A model generated the notes under the pieces. The model was not told the origin of the DNA and did not search any database. It saw only the letters and a list, made by a program, of their open reading frames with translations. From positions 5,898 through 69,897 of the forward strand of contig DAIRBY010000011.1 in the NCBI GenBank assembly GCA_036796975.1: DNA of 64,000 nucleotides, in the 5' to 3' direction. This document shows positions 26,807 through 34,963 of this stretch, one piece after another (within the stretch, counting starts at the first letter, position 1; the number at the start of each line of letters is the position of its first letter). Source of the DNA: UBA8190 sp003453695 (GTDB lineage Bacteria > Actinomycetota > Acidimicrobiia > Acidimicrobiales > UBA8190). Both the position numbers and the translations under genes were made by a program.

Positions 26807-27167
26807 CGATGTGGCCATGGATGGCGTGTTCCACGCGCTGGCCAGCGGGGCCAGACGGGACATGGTCGCCCGCCTGGCCGACGGGCCCCTCACGGTCGGC
26901 CAGCTGGCCGCCCCCCTGGACATGTCGCTCGCCGCCGCCGCCAAGCACGTGCAGGTCCTCGAGCGGGCCGGGGTGATCAGCCGGACCGTCGACGGCCGCC
27001 GCCACATCTGCCGCCTGGCGCCGGGCCCGCTGGCCTCCGCCCAGGAGTGGCTCGAGTTCTACCGGCGCCACTGGAGCGAACGCCTCGACGCCCTCGAAGA
27101 GCTGTTGGCGGAGGACTTCGCCCCACCCGATGCACCCGTCCGACCGAGACCAGCCGAGGAGGAGTGA
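26799..27167 (+). CDS. ArsR-family winged-helix repressor
   Basis: A 122-residue winged-helix protein: ALASGARRDMVARLADGPLTVGQLAAPLDMSLAAAAKHVQVLERAGVI spans the helix-turn-helix and recognition helix, and VDGRRHICRLA is the wing. There is no cysteine metal site in the recognition helix, so it is of the non-metal ArsR type that pairs with SRPBCC genes. ATG 26799 is at the centre of an operator; ATG 26817 (MDGVFHALA) is the alternative start. It overlaps the SRPBCC gene by 1 nt (TGATG). Autoregulation is strongly suggested. Confidence 0.87.
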   Translation: MVDDVAMDGVFHALASGARRDMVARLADGPLTVGQLAAPLDMSLAAAAKHVQVLERAGVISRTVDGRRHICRLAPGPLASAQEWLEFYRRHWSERLDALEELLAEDFAPPDAPVRPRPAEEE

Positions 27168-27640
27168 TGAACGTGACCACAGCCCCGTCCGCCGTCCGCC
27201 TGGAGCGCACCATTCCGGCACCGCCTGCACGCGTCTACCGGGCCTGGCTCGAACCGGAGCTGGTCGCCCGCTGGATGAACCCGGGCGTGTTCACCGTGAC
27301 CCGGGTGGAGGTGGACGAGAAGGTGGGCGGCCGCTACCGGGTGTGGCACGCCGAGTCCGGCAACGAGCGCGGCGGCTTCGACGCCCAGATCGTGGAGCTC
27401 GTGACGAACGAGCGTCTGGTGTTCCGCTGGGGATTCGTCGGACCGCAGCGCCGCGACGGCCCCGTCTACAACTCCATGCTCACGATCACCTTCGACGAGA
27501 CGGCGGAGGGGACGACGGCGCTCACCTTGGTGCACGAGCGTCTGGACGACCTCGCCGCCGCCATGCCCGAGGCGGCGGCCAACGTCCGTGTCGGGTGGGA
27601 CGACGTGCTCGACAAGCTGGCCCAGGTGCTGGCGAGCTGA
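27167..27640 (+). CDS. SRPBCC/AHSA1-domain protein
   Basis: A 157-residue helix-grip protein of the Aha1/START-like group: LERTIPAPPARVYRAWLEPELVARWM at the N-terminus, then VGGRYRVWHA, FRWGFVG, LTLVHERL and a C-terminal helix. Members bind hydrophobic ligands. Coupled to the ArsR gene by a 1-nt overlap with GAGGAGG just upstream, a common bacterial pair; the ligand and regulon are unknown. Confidence 0.87.
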   Translation: MNVTTAPSAVRLERTIPAPPARVYRAWLEPELVARWMNPGVFTVTRVEVDEKVGGRYRVWHAESGNERGGFDAQIVELVTNERLVFRWGFVGPQRRDGPVYNSMLTITFDETAEGTTALTLVHERLDDLAAAMPEAAANVRVGWDDVLDKLAQVLAS

Positions 27641-27678
27641 CCGGCCCGCCTTCCGGGCTGACCGGCCGGCGTTGCGGG
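27637..27678 (+). repeat. 21-bp tandem duplication containing a stop codon
   Basis: Two adjacent 21-bp units identical at 18 positions, both beginning CTGACCGGCC. The first carries the SRPBCC stop codon and the second a further in-frame TGA at 27659. A decayed third unit runs towards the convergent HxlR gene. Confidence 0.8.
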
Positions 27679-27686
27679 TTGGCCGG

Positions 27687-28328
27687 CTACCAGGCCGGAC
27701 CCCGGTACTCGAGGCGCCGAAGGACGCGCGTCGAGCCCTCGGTCCGCAGTCCGAGCCGGCGGGCGTCCGAGAGCGACAGCACGCCCGAGAGCAGCCCGAG
27801 GACGGAGGGGCCGTCGCCGTCGAGGACGAGGTCGGGATCGGGCACGGTGCCGAGACGGGTGGTGACCTCGCCGCCGGCCACCTCGATGACGGCGGGCTGG
27901 TCGGCGGTGCGCACCTCGATGGTGACGGGCGGGCCGTCGGGATCGCCGTCCCGCAGGAAGTGCGACACCGGGAAGGCGAGCCAGTGCGCCCGGAACACCT
28001 CGTCGCCCGTCGGCTCGGGCATGAACCGCGTCCCGAACCGTCCCAGGGCGATCAGCACCGGTTCGAGATCGCGCCCGGCGTCGGTCAGGTGGTACAGCGT
28101 CGTCGCCACCGGGGGAGGTGCCGCTTCCCGGCGCACGAGCCCGAGCTGTTCCAGCTCCTTGAGCCTCTCGCTGAGCAGGTTGGTGGCGATCCCGGGCAGG
28201 CCGTGGAGGAGATCCGTGTACCGGCACCCATCCTGCAGGAGCAGCTCCCGGACGACGAGCAACGTCCAGCGGTCGCCGATGGCGTCGAGCGCCTTGGCCA
28301 CCGCGCAGTACTGCCCGTAGGACCGCAC
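27687..28328 (-). CDS. HxlR-family regulator with SCP2-like C-terminus
   Basis: A 213-residue protein with an HxlR winged helix at about 1-105 (YCAVAKALDAIGDRWTLLVVRELL, LPGIATNLLSERLKELEQLGLV, YHLTDAGRDLEPV), followed by about 100 residues resembling a sterol-carrier-like domain (VIEVAGGEVTTRLGTVPDPDLVLDGD), an arrangement common in actinobacteria. The GTG start is 6 nt after a TAGGGT -10 element. It is divergent from an MFS pump and probably controls it. Converges on the SRPBCC gene. Confidence 0.87.
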   Translation of the reverse strand: MRSYGQYCAVAKALDAIGDRWTLLVVRELLLQDGCRYTDLLHGLPGIATNLLSERLKELEQLGLVRREAAPPPVATTLYHLTDAGRDLEPVLIALGRFGTRFMPEPTGDEVFRAHWLAFPVSHFLRDGDPDGPPVTIEVRTADQPAVIEVAGGEVTTRLGTVPDPDLVLDGDGPSVLGLLSGVLSLSDARRLGLRTEGSTRVLRRLEYRGPAW

Positions 28329-28334
28329 CCCAGC

Positions 28335-28363
28335 ACCCTACCCCACCTGGCATTGAGTTTCAA
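28335..28363 (-). promoter_or_regulatory. Leaderless promoter of the HxlR gene
   Basis: On the minus strand TTGAAA (28363-28358) and TAGGGT (28340-28335) are separated by 17 bp. Only 6 nt separate the -10 element from the GTG at 28328, so the transcript would start at or next to the start codon. The -35 lies in the palindrome TTGA-GTT-TCAA (28353-28363). Confidence 0.6.
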
Positions 28364-28373
28364 TAGTTCTCAC

Positions 28374-28403
28374 TTGACTTTCTAAATCAACCCGGGGTAG
28401 AAC
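28374..28403 (+). promoter_or_regulatory. Leaderless promoter of the MFS pump gene
   Basis: TTGACT (28374-28379) and TAGAAC (28398-28403) are separated by 18 bp, and the ATG at 28411 follows 7 nt after the -10. The -35 overlaps an imperfect inverted repeat with TTGA/TCAA ends (28374-28390), a possible HxlR operator. Confidence 0.6.
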
Positions 28404-28410
28404 CCTAGGG

Positions 28411-30054
28411 ATGCGCACGAAGCCCATGGTCCTGGTGTCGTTGCTCCTGGCCTCCTTCGCCATCAACCTGGACACGACCATCGTGAACGTGGCGCTGCCC
28501 ACGCTGGTGCGCGAGCTGCACGCCACCACCACCCAGCTCCAGTGGGTGGTCGACGCCTACAACCTGGTGTTCGCCGCCTTGCTCCTCACCGCCGGGAGCC
28601 TGTCGGACCGCCTGGGCCGCAAGGGCATGCTGCTCGCCGGCCTGGCCGTGTTCGGGTTGTCGAGCCTGGCCGGAGCATTCACCACCTCTCCTTCGGCGCT
28701 CATCGCGGCGCGCGCCGTGATGGGGCTCGGCGCCGCCATGATCTTCCCCGCCACCTTGTCGACCATCGCCAACGTGTTCACCGAACGGCGGGAACGTGCG
28801 CTGTCCATCGGGCTGTGGGGTGCGAGCGCCGGGGTGGCCGTCGCCGTGGGGCCCATCGTGGGGGGAGTGCTGCTCGAGCACTTCTCGTGGACGAGCATCT
28901 TCGTCTTCATGGCGCCGGTGGCCGCCGTGTCCGCCCTTCTCGTGGCCCTGAGCGTGCCGGGCTCGAAGGACCCGGCCGTGCCCCGCATCGACCTACCAGG
29001 CTTCGCCCTGTCCACCGCCGCCATGGCGGCGGTGGTGTTCACGGTCATCGAGGCACCGGAGGTGGGCTGGTCCAGCGGGCGCAGCCTCCTCGGGTTCGCC
29101 GCCGCCGGCGTGCTGTCCGCGCTGTTCGTCGGGTGGGAGCGCCGGGTGCCGACACCCATGCTCGACGTGGGCCTGTTCCGCAACATGCGCTTCACGGCCG
29201 CCAGCGGCTCGGTCACCGTCGCCTTCTTCACCCTGTTCGGCTTCATCTTCCTCATGACGCAGTACTTCCAGTTCATCCAGGGCTTCAGCCCGCTCTCCAC
29301 CGGCGTGCACCTGCTGCCGGTGGCCATGTCGGTGGCGGTGAGTTCGGTCATCGGGACGCGCCTGGCGGTGCGGGCCGGCACGAAGGTCGTCGTGACCGTG
29401 GGCCTGCTCGCCATCGCCGCCTTCTACGTGTGGGTAGCGAGCGTGATCGGTGCCCACACCGGCTACGGGGTGATCGCCGCCCAGATGGTGCTGTACGGCG
29501 TCGGCATGGGCTTCACCTCGGCGCCGGCCACCGAGTCGATCATGGGGGCGGTGTCGATCCACCAAGCCGGCGTGGGATCGGCCGTGAACGACTCGACCCG
29601 CCTGCTCGGCGGCACCCTGGGCGTGGCCGTCATCGGCAGCGTGTACGCCTCGCTGTACGGCTCGAAGCTGAGCGCAGGGCTGCCCGCCCATCTCCCCTCG
29701 GCGCTGGCCAACGTCACCCATCAGTCGGTGGGCGCCGCCATCGTCGTGTCCGATCGCCTGTCAGCCGCCGGGTTGAGCCACGTCGGGGCGGCGGTGCACC
29801 AGGCCGCCTTCGCCGCCTTCCTGCACGGCATCAGCGTTGGTTGTCTGGTGGCCGGCGCTGTGGCGGTGGTGGGCGCCCTCATCGCCGCCGCCTTCCTCCC
29901 CGCCCAGCCCCCGTCGGTCGCCGCCCCCGATGCCGGCGAGGTACTCGAGCGGGCGCGCGGGCTCGCTCTCGAGACCGGTGCGGCTTCGCTCGACCCTGTG
30001 CCGGTGAGAGCGGTTGCAGGCGTCGAAGTCGCCGTGCCCGGTTCGCCGTCGTGA
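28411..30054 (+). CDS. MFS drug transporter, DHA2 (EmrB/QacA) family
   Basis: A 547-residue transporter with about 14 membrane segments, starting in LASFAINLDTTIVNVALPTL (DHA2 motif D1), with motif A DRLGRKGMLL and motif C GPIVGGVLLE. It is predicted to export drugs or other hydrophobic compounds with proton exchange. A 60-residue cytoplasmic tail follows the last segment. Divergent from and probably controlled by the HxlR regulator. The short upstream region and absence of a spaced ribosome site fit leaderless translation. Confidence 0.92.
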   Translation: MRTKPMVLVSLLLASFAINLDTTIVNVALPTLVRELHATTTQLQWVVDAYNLVFAALLLTAGSLSDRLGRKGMLLAGLAVFGLSSLAGAFTTSPSALIAARAVMGLGAAMIFPATLSTIANVFTERRERALSIGLWGASAGVAVAVGPIVGGVLLEHFSWTSIFVFMAPVAAVSALLVALSVPGSKDPAVPRIDLPGFALSTAAMAAVVFTVIEAPEVGWSSGRSLLGFAAAGVLSALFVGWERRVPTPMLDVGLFRNMRFTAASGSVTVAFFTLFGFIFLMTQYFQFIQGFSPLSTGVHLLPVAMSVAVSSVIGTRLAVRAGTKVVVTVGLLAIAAFYVWVASVIGAHTGYGVIAAQMVLYGVGMGFTSAPATESIMGAVSIHQAGVGSAVNDSTRLLGGTLGVAVIGSVYASLYGSKLSAGLPAHLPSALANVTHQSVGAAIVVSDRLSAAGLSHVGAAVHQAAFAAFLHGISVGCLVAGAVAVVGALIAAAFLPAQPPSVAAPDAGEVLERARGLALETGAASLDPVPVRAVAGVEVAVPGSPS

Positions 30055-30131
30055 GCGGAGGACGGCTGGGTCGCTGATCGGCGCCCTGCTTGGTGTCGTA
30101 ACAGGCAGTCGTCGGTGGCTCTTCTGCGGAT

Positions 30132-32555
30132 TCAGCCGGTGCGCAGAACAGGACCAGGCTGCTTCTGGGTCGCGGCCATGGCCGGAACGGCGGCGAGGAG
30201 GTTGGCCGCCACCAGCACGGCGATCGCCAGCCCCAAGAGCACGCCCACCTGGATGGCCGGCACGGCCACGACGCCGAGGTTTGTGGCGAAAGCGTTCCAG
30301 GCGGCCTTACCGGCGGCGACGCCGAGCGGCACGCCCAGGATGACTCCCACGAGCGCCACCGTTGTGGCTTGCCAACATACGACGCCGGCGATCTGTCGTT
30401 TCACGAAACCGATGGCCCTGAGCAACCCGATCTCCCTGCGCCGCCGGGCCACACTCACCACGAGCAGGTGCACGAGGGTGGCGGCCCCGAAAACGGCGAG
30501 CACCAAATCGAGGATGAGCGGGAAGTTGATTGCTTGGCCGAAGTTCACGAGGGACGTCGGCAGCCCGGGCTTCCTCGCGCTCGCACTGCTGTAGGCGGCG
30601 AGATAGTGACGGATGGCTGCCGCTCCCCGCGGTCCCGGCACCCCCGCCGCCAGCACGGCGGGAGAGATCTGACTGTCCAACGTGTTCATGCACCCGGCCC
30701 GGGTGGAGCCGGCTGGGCAAGCCAGGTCTGTGTAGGCCTGCAAGGACATGGCCGCACCGGATCCGAGGCCACCGGTGCCCACGTCGGCGGGGGCCGACAC
30801 CCTCGACACCACCCGGAATGTCGCCGTCCTCGAGACGCCGTCGGGCCCGATGGCCGTCGCCCGGACCGTCGAGCCGATATGGGCGTGTACCTGGCGCATC
30901 GTGGACGCCCCCAAGGCGATGGTGTCGTCCGTCTGGGGAAACGGTCCGTCCGCCATCGACAGCAGCACCGCTCCCCGTTCAGGGTGCCCGGCCAGCAAGT
31001 CGACGCTGGTGCCGTTGACGAGGATCTGCTGGCTGATGCCGATCGTGACGCGGCCGATCGCAGAGTTCCGCTCCAGGTCAGTGGCGATCGACTGGGCCTG
31101 TTGCAGTGCCCCCGGCCCGGGGGGCAGGCCGGTCAACTCGAACTGGAACGGCTCGCCGTACAACGTCGGGGTGGCGGTGAGATGGGAGAGGCTGGCGCCG
31201 AAGACCGCCGTGGCGCACAGGGCAGTGACGCCCACCACCGTGCCCACGAGGGCCGTTCCCACCGGCACCGTGCTCCGCCCTGTGCCTCGCATGAGCGCTT
31301 GTCGGACCCCCAGCACGGCGCTGGCGGGCGCTCCCGCCTGGGCCAGGCCTGTGACCACCATGGACGGCCGGGCAGGCCCGAAGAGTTGGCGGCGGCGCAA
31401 TTTCGCCACCCGGAGAGCCGGCCACGCGCCCAGGGCGGTGACGACGGCGGTGACGGCGAGCGCGCCGAGGCCGACCACGAGCCAGTCGACGCTGACGCCG
31501 TTGGTGGGTTCGGCCAGGCGCGGTTCGCCGACGGGTGTGAGGGGCGACAGGGCCACCACCACCACGCCCGTGCCGATGGCCGCTCCCACGCCCACCACGA
31601 CCGTGCGGGCCACCCCGAGCCACGCCAGTTGACGGGGGACGACCCCGAGCGACGACAGGACGGGGAAGTCTTCGCTCTCCACGACGCTCTGTCGGGCCAA
31701 CGCCTGACCGATCACCCCCAGACCGGCGATCCCCCCCAGCACCGCCAGCACCCACCATCCGACGGCCTGGGGGTGGATGGAGGTGTCGATCGACGAGACG
31801 GCGGCGTCCTGGTTGACCGTGTAGAGAACGCCCAGAGCCGAGGCGTCGGCCGAGAGCCGGGGGATGTCGGCGGCGCCGTGGCGCAAGCGGACGAAGTACG
31901 CATCCCAGAGCAGCGCCCGGCCGGCAAGGGCGCGCGACAGCGAAGTGGTGCTCCACAGGTCATAGCTCGGGGTCGAGCCATAGGGGAACTCCGATTCGGC
32001 GGCTTCGATCCCGACGACGTGCAAGGTGCGTACTGGTCCATCGGGTGCACCGGTGTTGTCCAGGAACGCTTGGTCTTGTGCCGGGGAGAAGAAGCGGAAG
32101 GTGATCCGAGTTCCGATGTGCACGCCGTAATCCGACTCGAAGTTGAACGACGCCAAGACCTCGTCCGGTGCCGACGTCCGTGGCCAGCGCCCCGCCACGA
32201 GCTTCACCGCCTGTTGGAGCGGGCCGGGAGACAGGGAGAAGATCGAACCGGACGAGGCCACGTTGCTGAGGTCGCGCCCGCAGCTGCACGACACCGGCCC
32301 ACCCATGGGAGCCACGGCACGGACAGCTGAGGTCACGTAGGGAAGCTTCGCCAGGGCGGCGGGCCGGTCGCTGTAATCCTCGGCGTCATACCCGTGGGCG
32401 GCCACGAAACGGGGGAAGGCACTCGCCGTGCGGCGTCCCGCCGCCACGGCGCCGGCCACGAAGCCCCCCACCAGGGCGACGAGCACGGCCAGGGCCAGCC
32501 ATGAGCGCCATCGGCGCCGCATCTCGGCCCTGAAGACCAGTCCCACGGCCCCCAC
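30132..32555 (-). CDS. FtsX-like ABC permease without adjacent ATPase
   Basis: An 807-residue MacB/FtsX-type permease. One membrane segment at about 17-45 is followed by a large outer domain, segments near 265-290, 320-350 and 365-385, a second outer domain starting near 450, and three C-terminal segments with LVVSVARRRREIGLLRAIGFVKRQI, the FtsX-domain loop contacting the ATPase. This duplicated form usually pairs with a MacB/LolD-type ATPase for lipoprotein or peptide handling. No ATPase lies next to it. Last residues converge on the MFS gene. Confidence 0.87.
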   Translation of the reverse strand: MGAVGLVFRAEMRRRWRSWLALAVLVALVGGFVAGAVAAGRRTASAFPRFVAAHGYDAEDYSDRPAALAKLPYVTSAVRAVAPMGGPVSCSCGRDLSNVASSGSIFSLSPGPLQQAVKLVAGRWPRTSAPDEVLASFNFESDYGVHIGTRITFRFFSPAQDQAFLDNTGAPDGPVRTLHVVGIEAAESEFPYGSTPSYDLWSTTSLSRALAGRALLWDAYFVRLRHGAADIPRLSADASALGVLYTVNQDAAVSSIDTSIHPQAVGWWVLAVLGGIAGLGVIGQALARQSVVESEDFPVLSSLGVVPRQLAWLGVARTVVVGVGAAIGTGVVVVALSPLTPVGEPRLAEPTNGVSVDWLVVGLGALAVTAVVTALGAWPALRVAKLRRRQLFGPARPSMVVTGLAQAGAPASAVLGVRQALMRGTGRSTVPVGTALVGTVVGVTALCATAVFGASLSHLTATPTLYGEPFQFELTGLPPGPGALQQAQSIATDLERNSAIGRVTIGISQQILVNGTSVDLLAGHPERGAVLLSMADGPFPQTDDTIALGASTMRQVHAHIGSTVRATAIGPDGVSRTATFRVVSRVSAPADVGTGGLGSGAAMSLQAYTDLACPAGSTRAGCMNTLDSQISPAVLAAGVPGPRGAAAIRHYLAAYSSASARKPGLPTSLVNFGQAINFPLILDLVLAVFGAATLVHLLVVSVARRRREIGLLRAIGFVKRQIAGVVCWQATTVALVGVILGVPLGVAAGKAAWNAFATNLGVVAVPAIQVGVLLGLAIAVLVAANLLAAVPAMAATQKQPGPVLRTG

Positions 32556-32715
32556 CGGTCACCTCCCGGGATCAGTCTGACCGAAAGGCGGCGTCGAACC
32601 TAGGGGGAAGGCCCCCGTACACGTCGTGGTGCCACCACCACCGGCGCGTTCCGTGGCGTGCCGGCGCTTCGGTCCCCGGCGCGGCGCCGCCACGCCGACC
32701 CCTAGCGTTGAGACC

Positions 32716-34194
32716 ATGGCGCGCCGCCACATCGACCAGAAGGTGGCGATCGCCGTCGTCTACGTGGCCTCTTTGTTCATGGCAATCATGGACACGACGA
32801 TCGTGAACGTGGCGCTCCCGACCCTGGGACGCGACTTCCACGTCCGCTCCACCGCCGTCGACTCGGTGGTCATCGGCTTCCTCGTCAGTCTGGCCGTGTT
32901 CATGCCCACCTCGAGCTGGCTGGGCGACCGCTTGGGGCCCCGGCGGGTGCTCCTCGGGTCGATCGTCGTCTTCGCCGGCGCCTCGGCGCTGTGCGGCCTG
33001 GCGACCAACCTGGGCGAGCTCACCGTGTTCCGGGTGCTGCAGGGCGTGGGTGGCGGGCTCATGACGCCCGTGGGGATGACGATGTTGTGGCGAGCCTTCC
33101 CACCCGCCGAGCGCATCCGCGCCTCCGCCGTGCTCGTCCTGCCCACGGCCCTGGCCCCGGCGCTCGGCCCCGTGCTGGGCGGGTTGTTCGTCACCGATGT
33201 CAGCTGGCGGTGGGTGTTCTACGTGAACGTCCCCATCGGGCTGCTGGCCTTCACCTTCGGGCTGCTGTTCCTCCGGGAGCAGGAGCGCCAGGACGCCGGG
33301 TCGTTCGACGTGGCCGGCTTCGTGCTGTCGGGGGCCGGGCTCGGCATCCTCATGTACGGGCTGTCGGAAGGACCGGTGAAGGGGTGGCACTCGCCCGACG
33401 TCATCGTGACCGTGGTCGCCGGTGCCGTCATGCTGTCGGTGCTCGTCGTGGTCGAGCTGCGAAAGGTCCAGCCCCTCATCGCCCTGCGGCTGTTGGCCGA
33501 CCGGCTCTTCCGCTCGACCAACGCCGTGATGTTCCTGGGGGCGGCGGCCTTTCTCGGCGTGCTCTACCTGGTGGCGCTCTTCTACCAGTTCGGCCTGGGC
33601 CTGACCGCGCTGCAGTCGGGGCTGAGCACGTTCCCCGAAGCCCTCGGGGTCATGGGCGGGGCCCAGGTGGTGACGCGCATCTTGTACCCGAGTCTCGGTC
33701 CCCGGCGCATCATGATCGGGGGGCTGATCGGCATCGCCGCCGGCATGGCGGCCATGGCCCTCGTCGGGGACCACACCAACCTGTGGGTGCCCCGGTTGCT
33801 GCTCTTCGAGATGGGGGTGTCGATGGCCGGTGTGTTCATGCCGACCCAAGCCGCCGCCTTCGCCACCATCAGCGCCGCCGAGATGGGCAGGGCGTCCACC
33901 CTCTTCAACGTGCAGCGCCAGGTGGGCGGGGCCGTCGGAGTCGCCGTGCTCACCACGGTGCTCTCGGCGGTGGAGGTCACCGCCGCCACCGTGGGCCATC
34001 CGTCGCCGCACCTGAACGGCTTTCACGCCGCCTTCCTGGGGGCGGCGGGGTTCGCGCTCCTCGCCATCATCCCCGCTGCCATGGTGAACGACGAGGACGC
34101 GGCGAGCACGATCGTGCGGCGCGCCCGCCGCCGCCGACCCGTGTCGGCCCCGGCTGCTCCCAGCGACGTGGCCCCGGCCGAGGTGCCGGCCTGA
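32716..34194 (+). CDS. MFS transporter, DHA2 family
   Basis: A 492-residue 14-segment transporter starting in LFMAIMDTTIVNVALPTL, with motif A LGDRLGPRRVLLG and motif C ALGPVLGGLFV. Predicted multidrug or toxin exporter. ATG 32716 is chosen because the protein similarity begins at RRHIDQKVAIAVVYVASL; the frame is open upstream without protein character. A 30-residue Ala/Pro/Val-rich tail ends the protein. Divergent from the FtsX-like gene by 160 bp. Confidence 0.92.
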   Translation: MARRHIDQKVAIAVVYVASLFMAIMDTTIVNVALPTLGRDFHVRSTAVDSVVIGFLVSLAVFMPTSSWLGDRLGPRRVLLGSIVVFAGASALCGLATNLGELTVFRVLQGVGGGLMTPVGMTMLWRAFPPAERIRASAVLVLPTALAPALGPVLGGLFVTDVSWRWVFYVNVPIGLLAFTFGLLFLREQERQDAGSFDVAGFVLSGAGLGILMYGLSEGPVKGWHSPDVIVTVVAGAVMLSVLVVVELRKVQPLIALRLLADRLFRSTNAVMFLGAAAFLGVLYLVALFYQFGLGLTALQSGLSTFPEALGVMGGAQVVTRILYPSLGPRRIMIGGLIGIAAGMAAMALVGDHTNLWVPRLLLFEMGVSMAGVFMPTQAAAFATISAAEMGRASTLFNVQRQVGGAVGVAVLTTVLSAVEVTAATVGHPSPHLNGFHAAFLGAAGFALLAIIPAAMVNDEDAASTIVRRARRRRPVSAPAAPSDVAPAEVPA

Positions 34195-34258
34195 AGGTCG
34201 CCCCGGTGCGTGGAGGGTGCCGGGTAGCTTGGCCGGCGGGCGAAGAGGAGGAGGCGTC

Positions 34259-34930
34259 ATGACCCTGCAAGTCGTCGGTGCCGGCGCGGGACGGACCGGG
34301 ACCATGTCGCTCAAGGCGGGCCTCGAGCTGCTCCTCGGCCGCCCCTGCTACCACATGCTCGAGGTGTTCTCCCATCCCGAGCACGTGTCCATGTGGCGCG
34401 CCGCCGCCGAAGGCGACAAGGTCGACTGGCCCACCATGTTGCAGGACTACGGCGCAACCTCGGACTTTCCGGCCTGTCTGTTCTGGTCGGAGATCCTCGA
34501 GGCCAACCCGGACGCCGTCGTCGTGCTGTCCACCCGAAGAGACGCAGAGACGTGGTGGGAGAGCGCCAGCCAGACCATCTTCGCCATCGACGGTTCGCAG
34601 CTCCCGCCCGAGATGACCGAATGGTTCGACATGTGGCGGGCGGTGTCGACGGCGCGGTTCACGCCGAACTGGTCCGACAGGGACGCCGCCATCGCCGCCT
34701 ACGAGCGTCACAATGCCGAGGTGCGGGCCTCGGCACCGCCCGATCGCCTCGTCGAATGGCAACCCGCCGACGGATGGCAGCCGCTGTGCGACGCCCTCGG
34801 GGTCGTGACGCCCTCCGAACCCTTCCCCCATTTGAACAAGCGAGAGGACTTTCCCGGCGCATCACCCGACACCACGCTGGCCGACGTCATCGACCATTTC
34901 AGTCAGGACGCACCGGGTCCTCCGAGCTGA
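34259..34930 (+). CDS. Sulfotransferase-like protein
   Basis: A 223-residue protein with the N-terminal phosphosulfate-type loop GAGAGRTGTMSLKAGLELLLG, the conserved DFPACLFWSEILEANPDAVVVLSTRRDAETWW segment (3'-phosphate binding loop) and WQPLCDALGV near the end. This small family is annotated as sulfotransferase or P-loop protein; it transfers sulfate from PAPS in characterised relatives, but substrate and even activity are unproven here. AGGAGGAGG ribosome-site sequence just upstream. Confidence 0.82.
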   Translation: MTLQVVGAGAGRTGTMSLKAGLELLLGRPCYHMLEVFSHPEHVSMWRAAAEGDKVDWPTMLQDYGATSDFPACLFWSEILEANPDAVVVLSTRRDAETWWESASQTIFAIDGSQLPPEMTEWFDMWRAVSTARFTPNWSDRDAAIAAYERHNAEVRASAPPDRLVEWQPADGWQPLCDALGVVTPSEPFPHLNKREDFPGASPDTTLADVIDHFSQDAPGPPS

Positions 34931-34963
34931 CCCGGACGCGGCCGGGCGCCGGGACGGCGGAGG

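Noticed and set aside
26677..26976. Plus-strand frame starting near the distal ArsR operator (ATGGTTGACAG...)
   Set aside because: It overlaps the ArsR gene in another frame and its translation is Trp/Ser/Arg-rich shadow sequence; the ATG is part of the duplicated operator.
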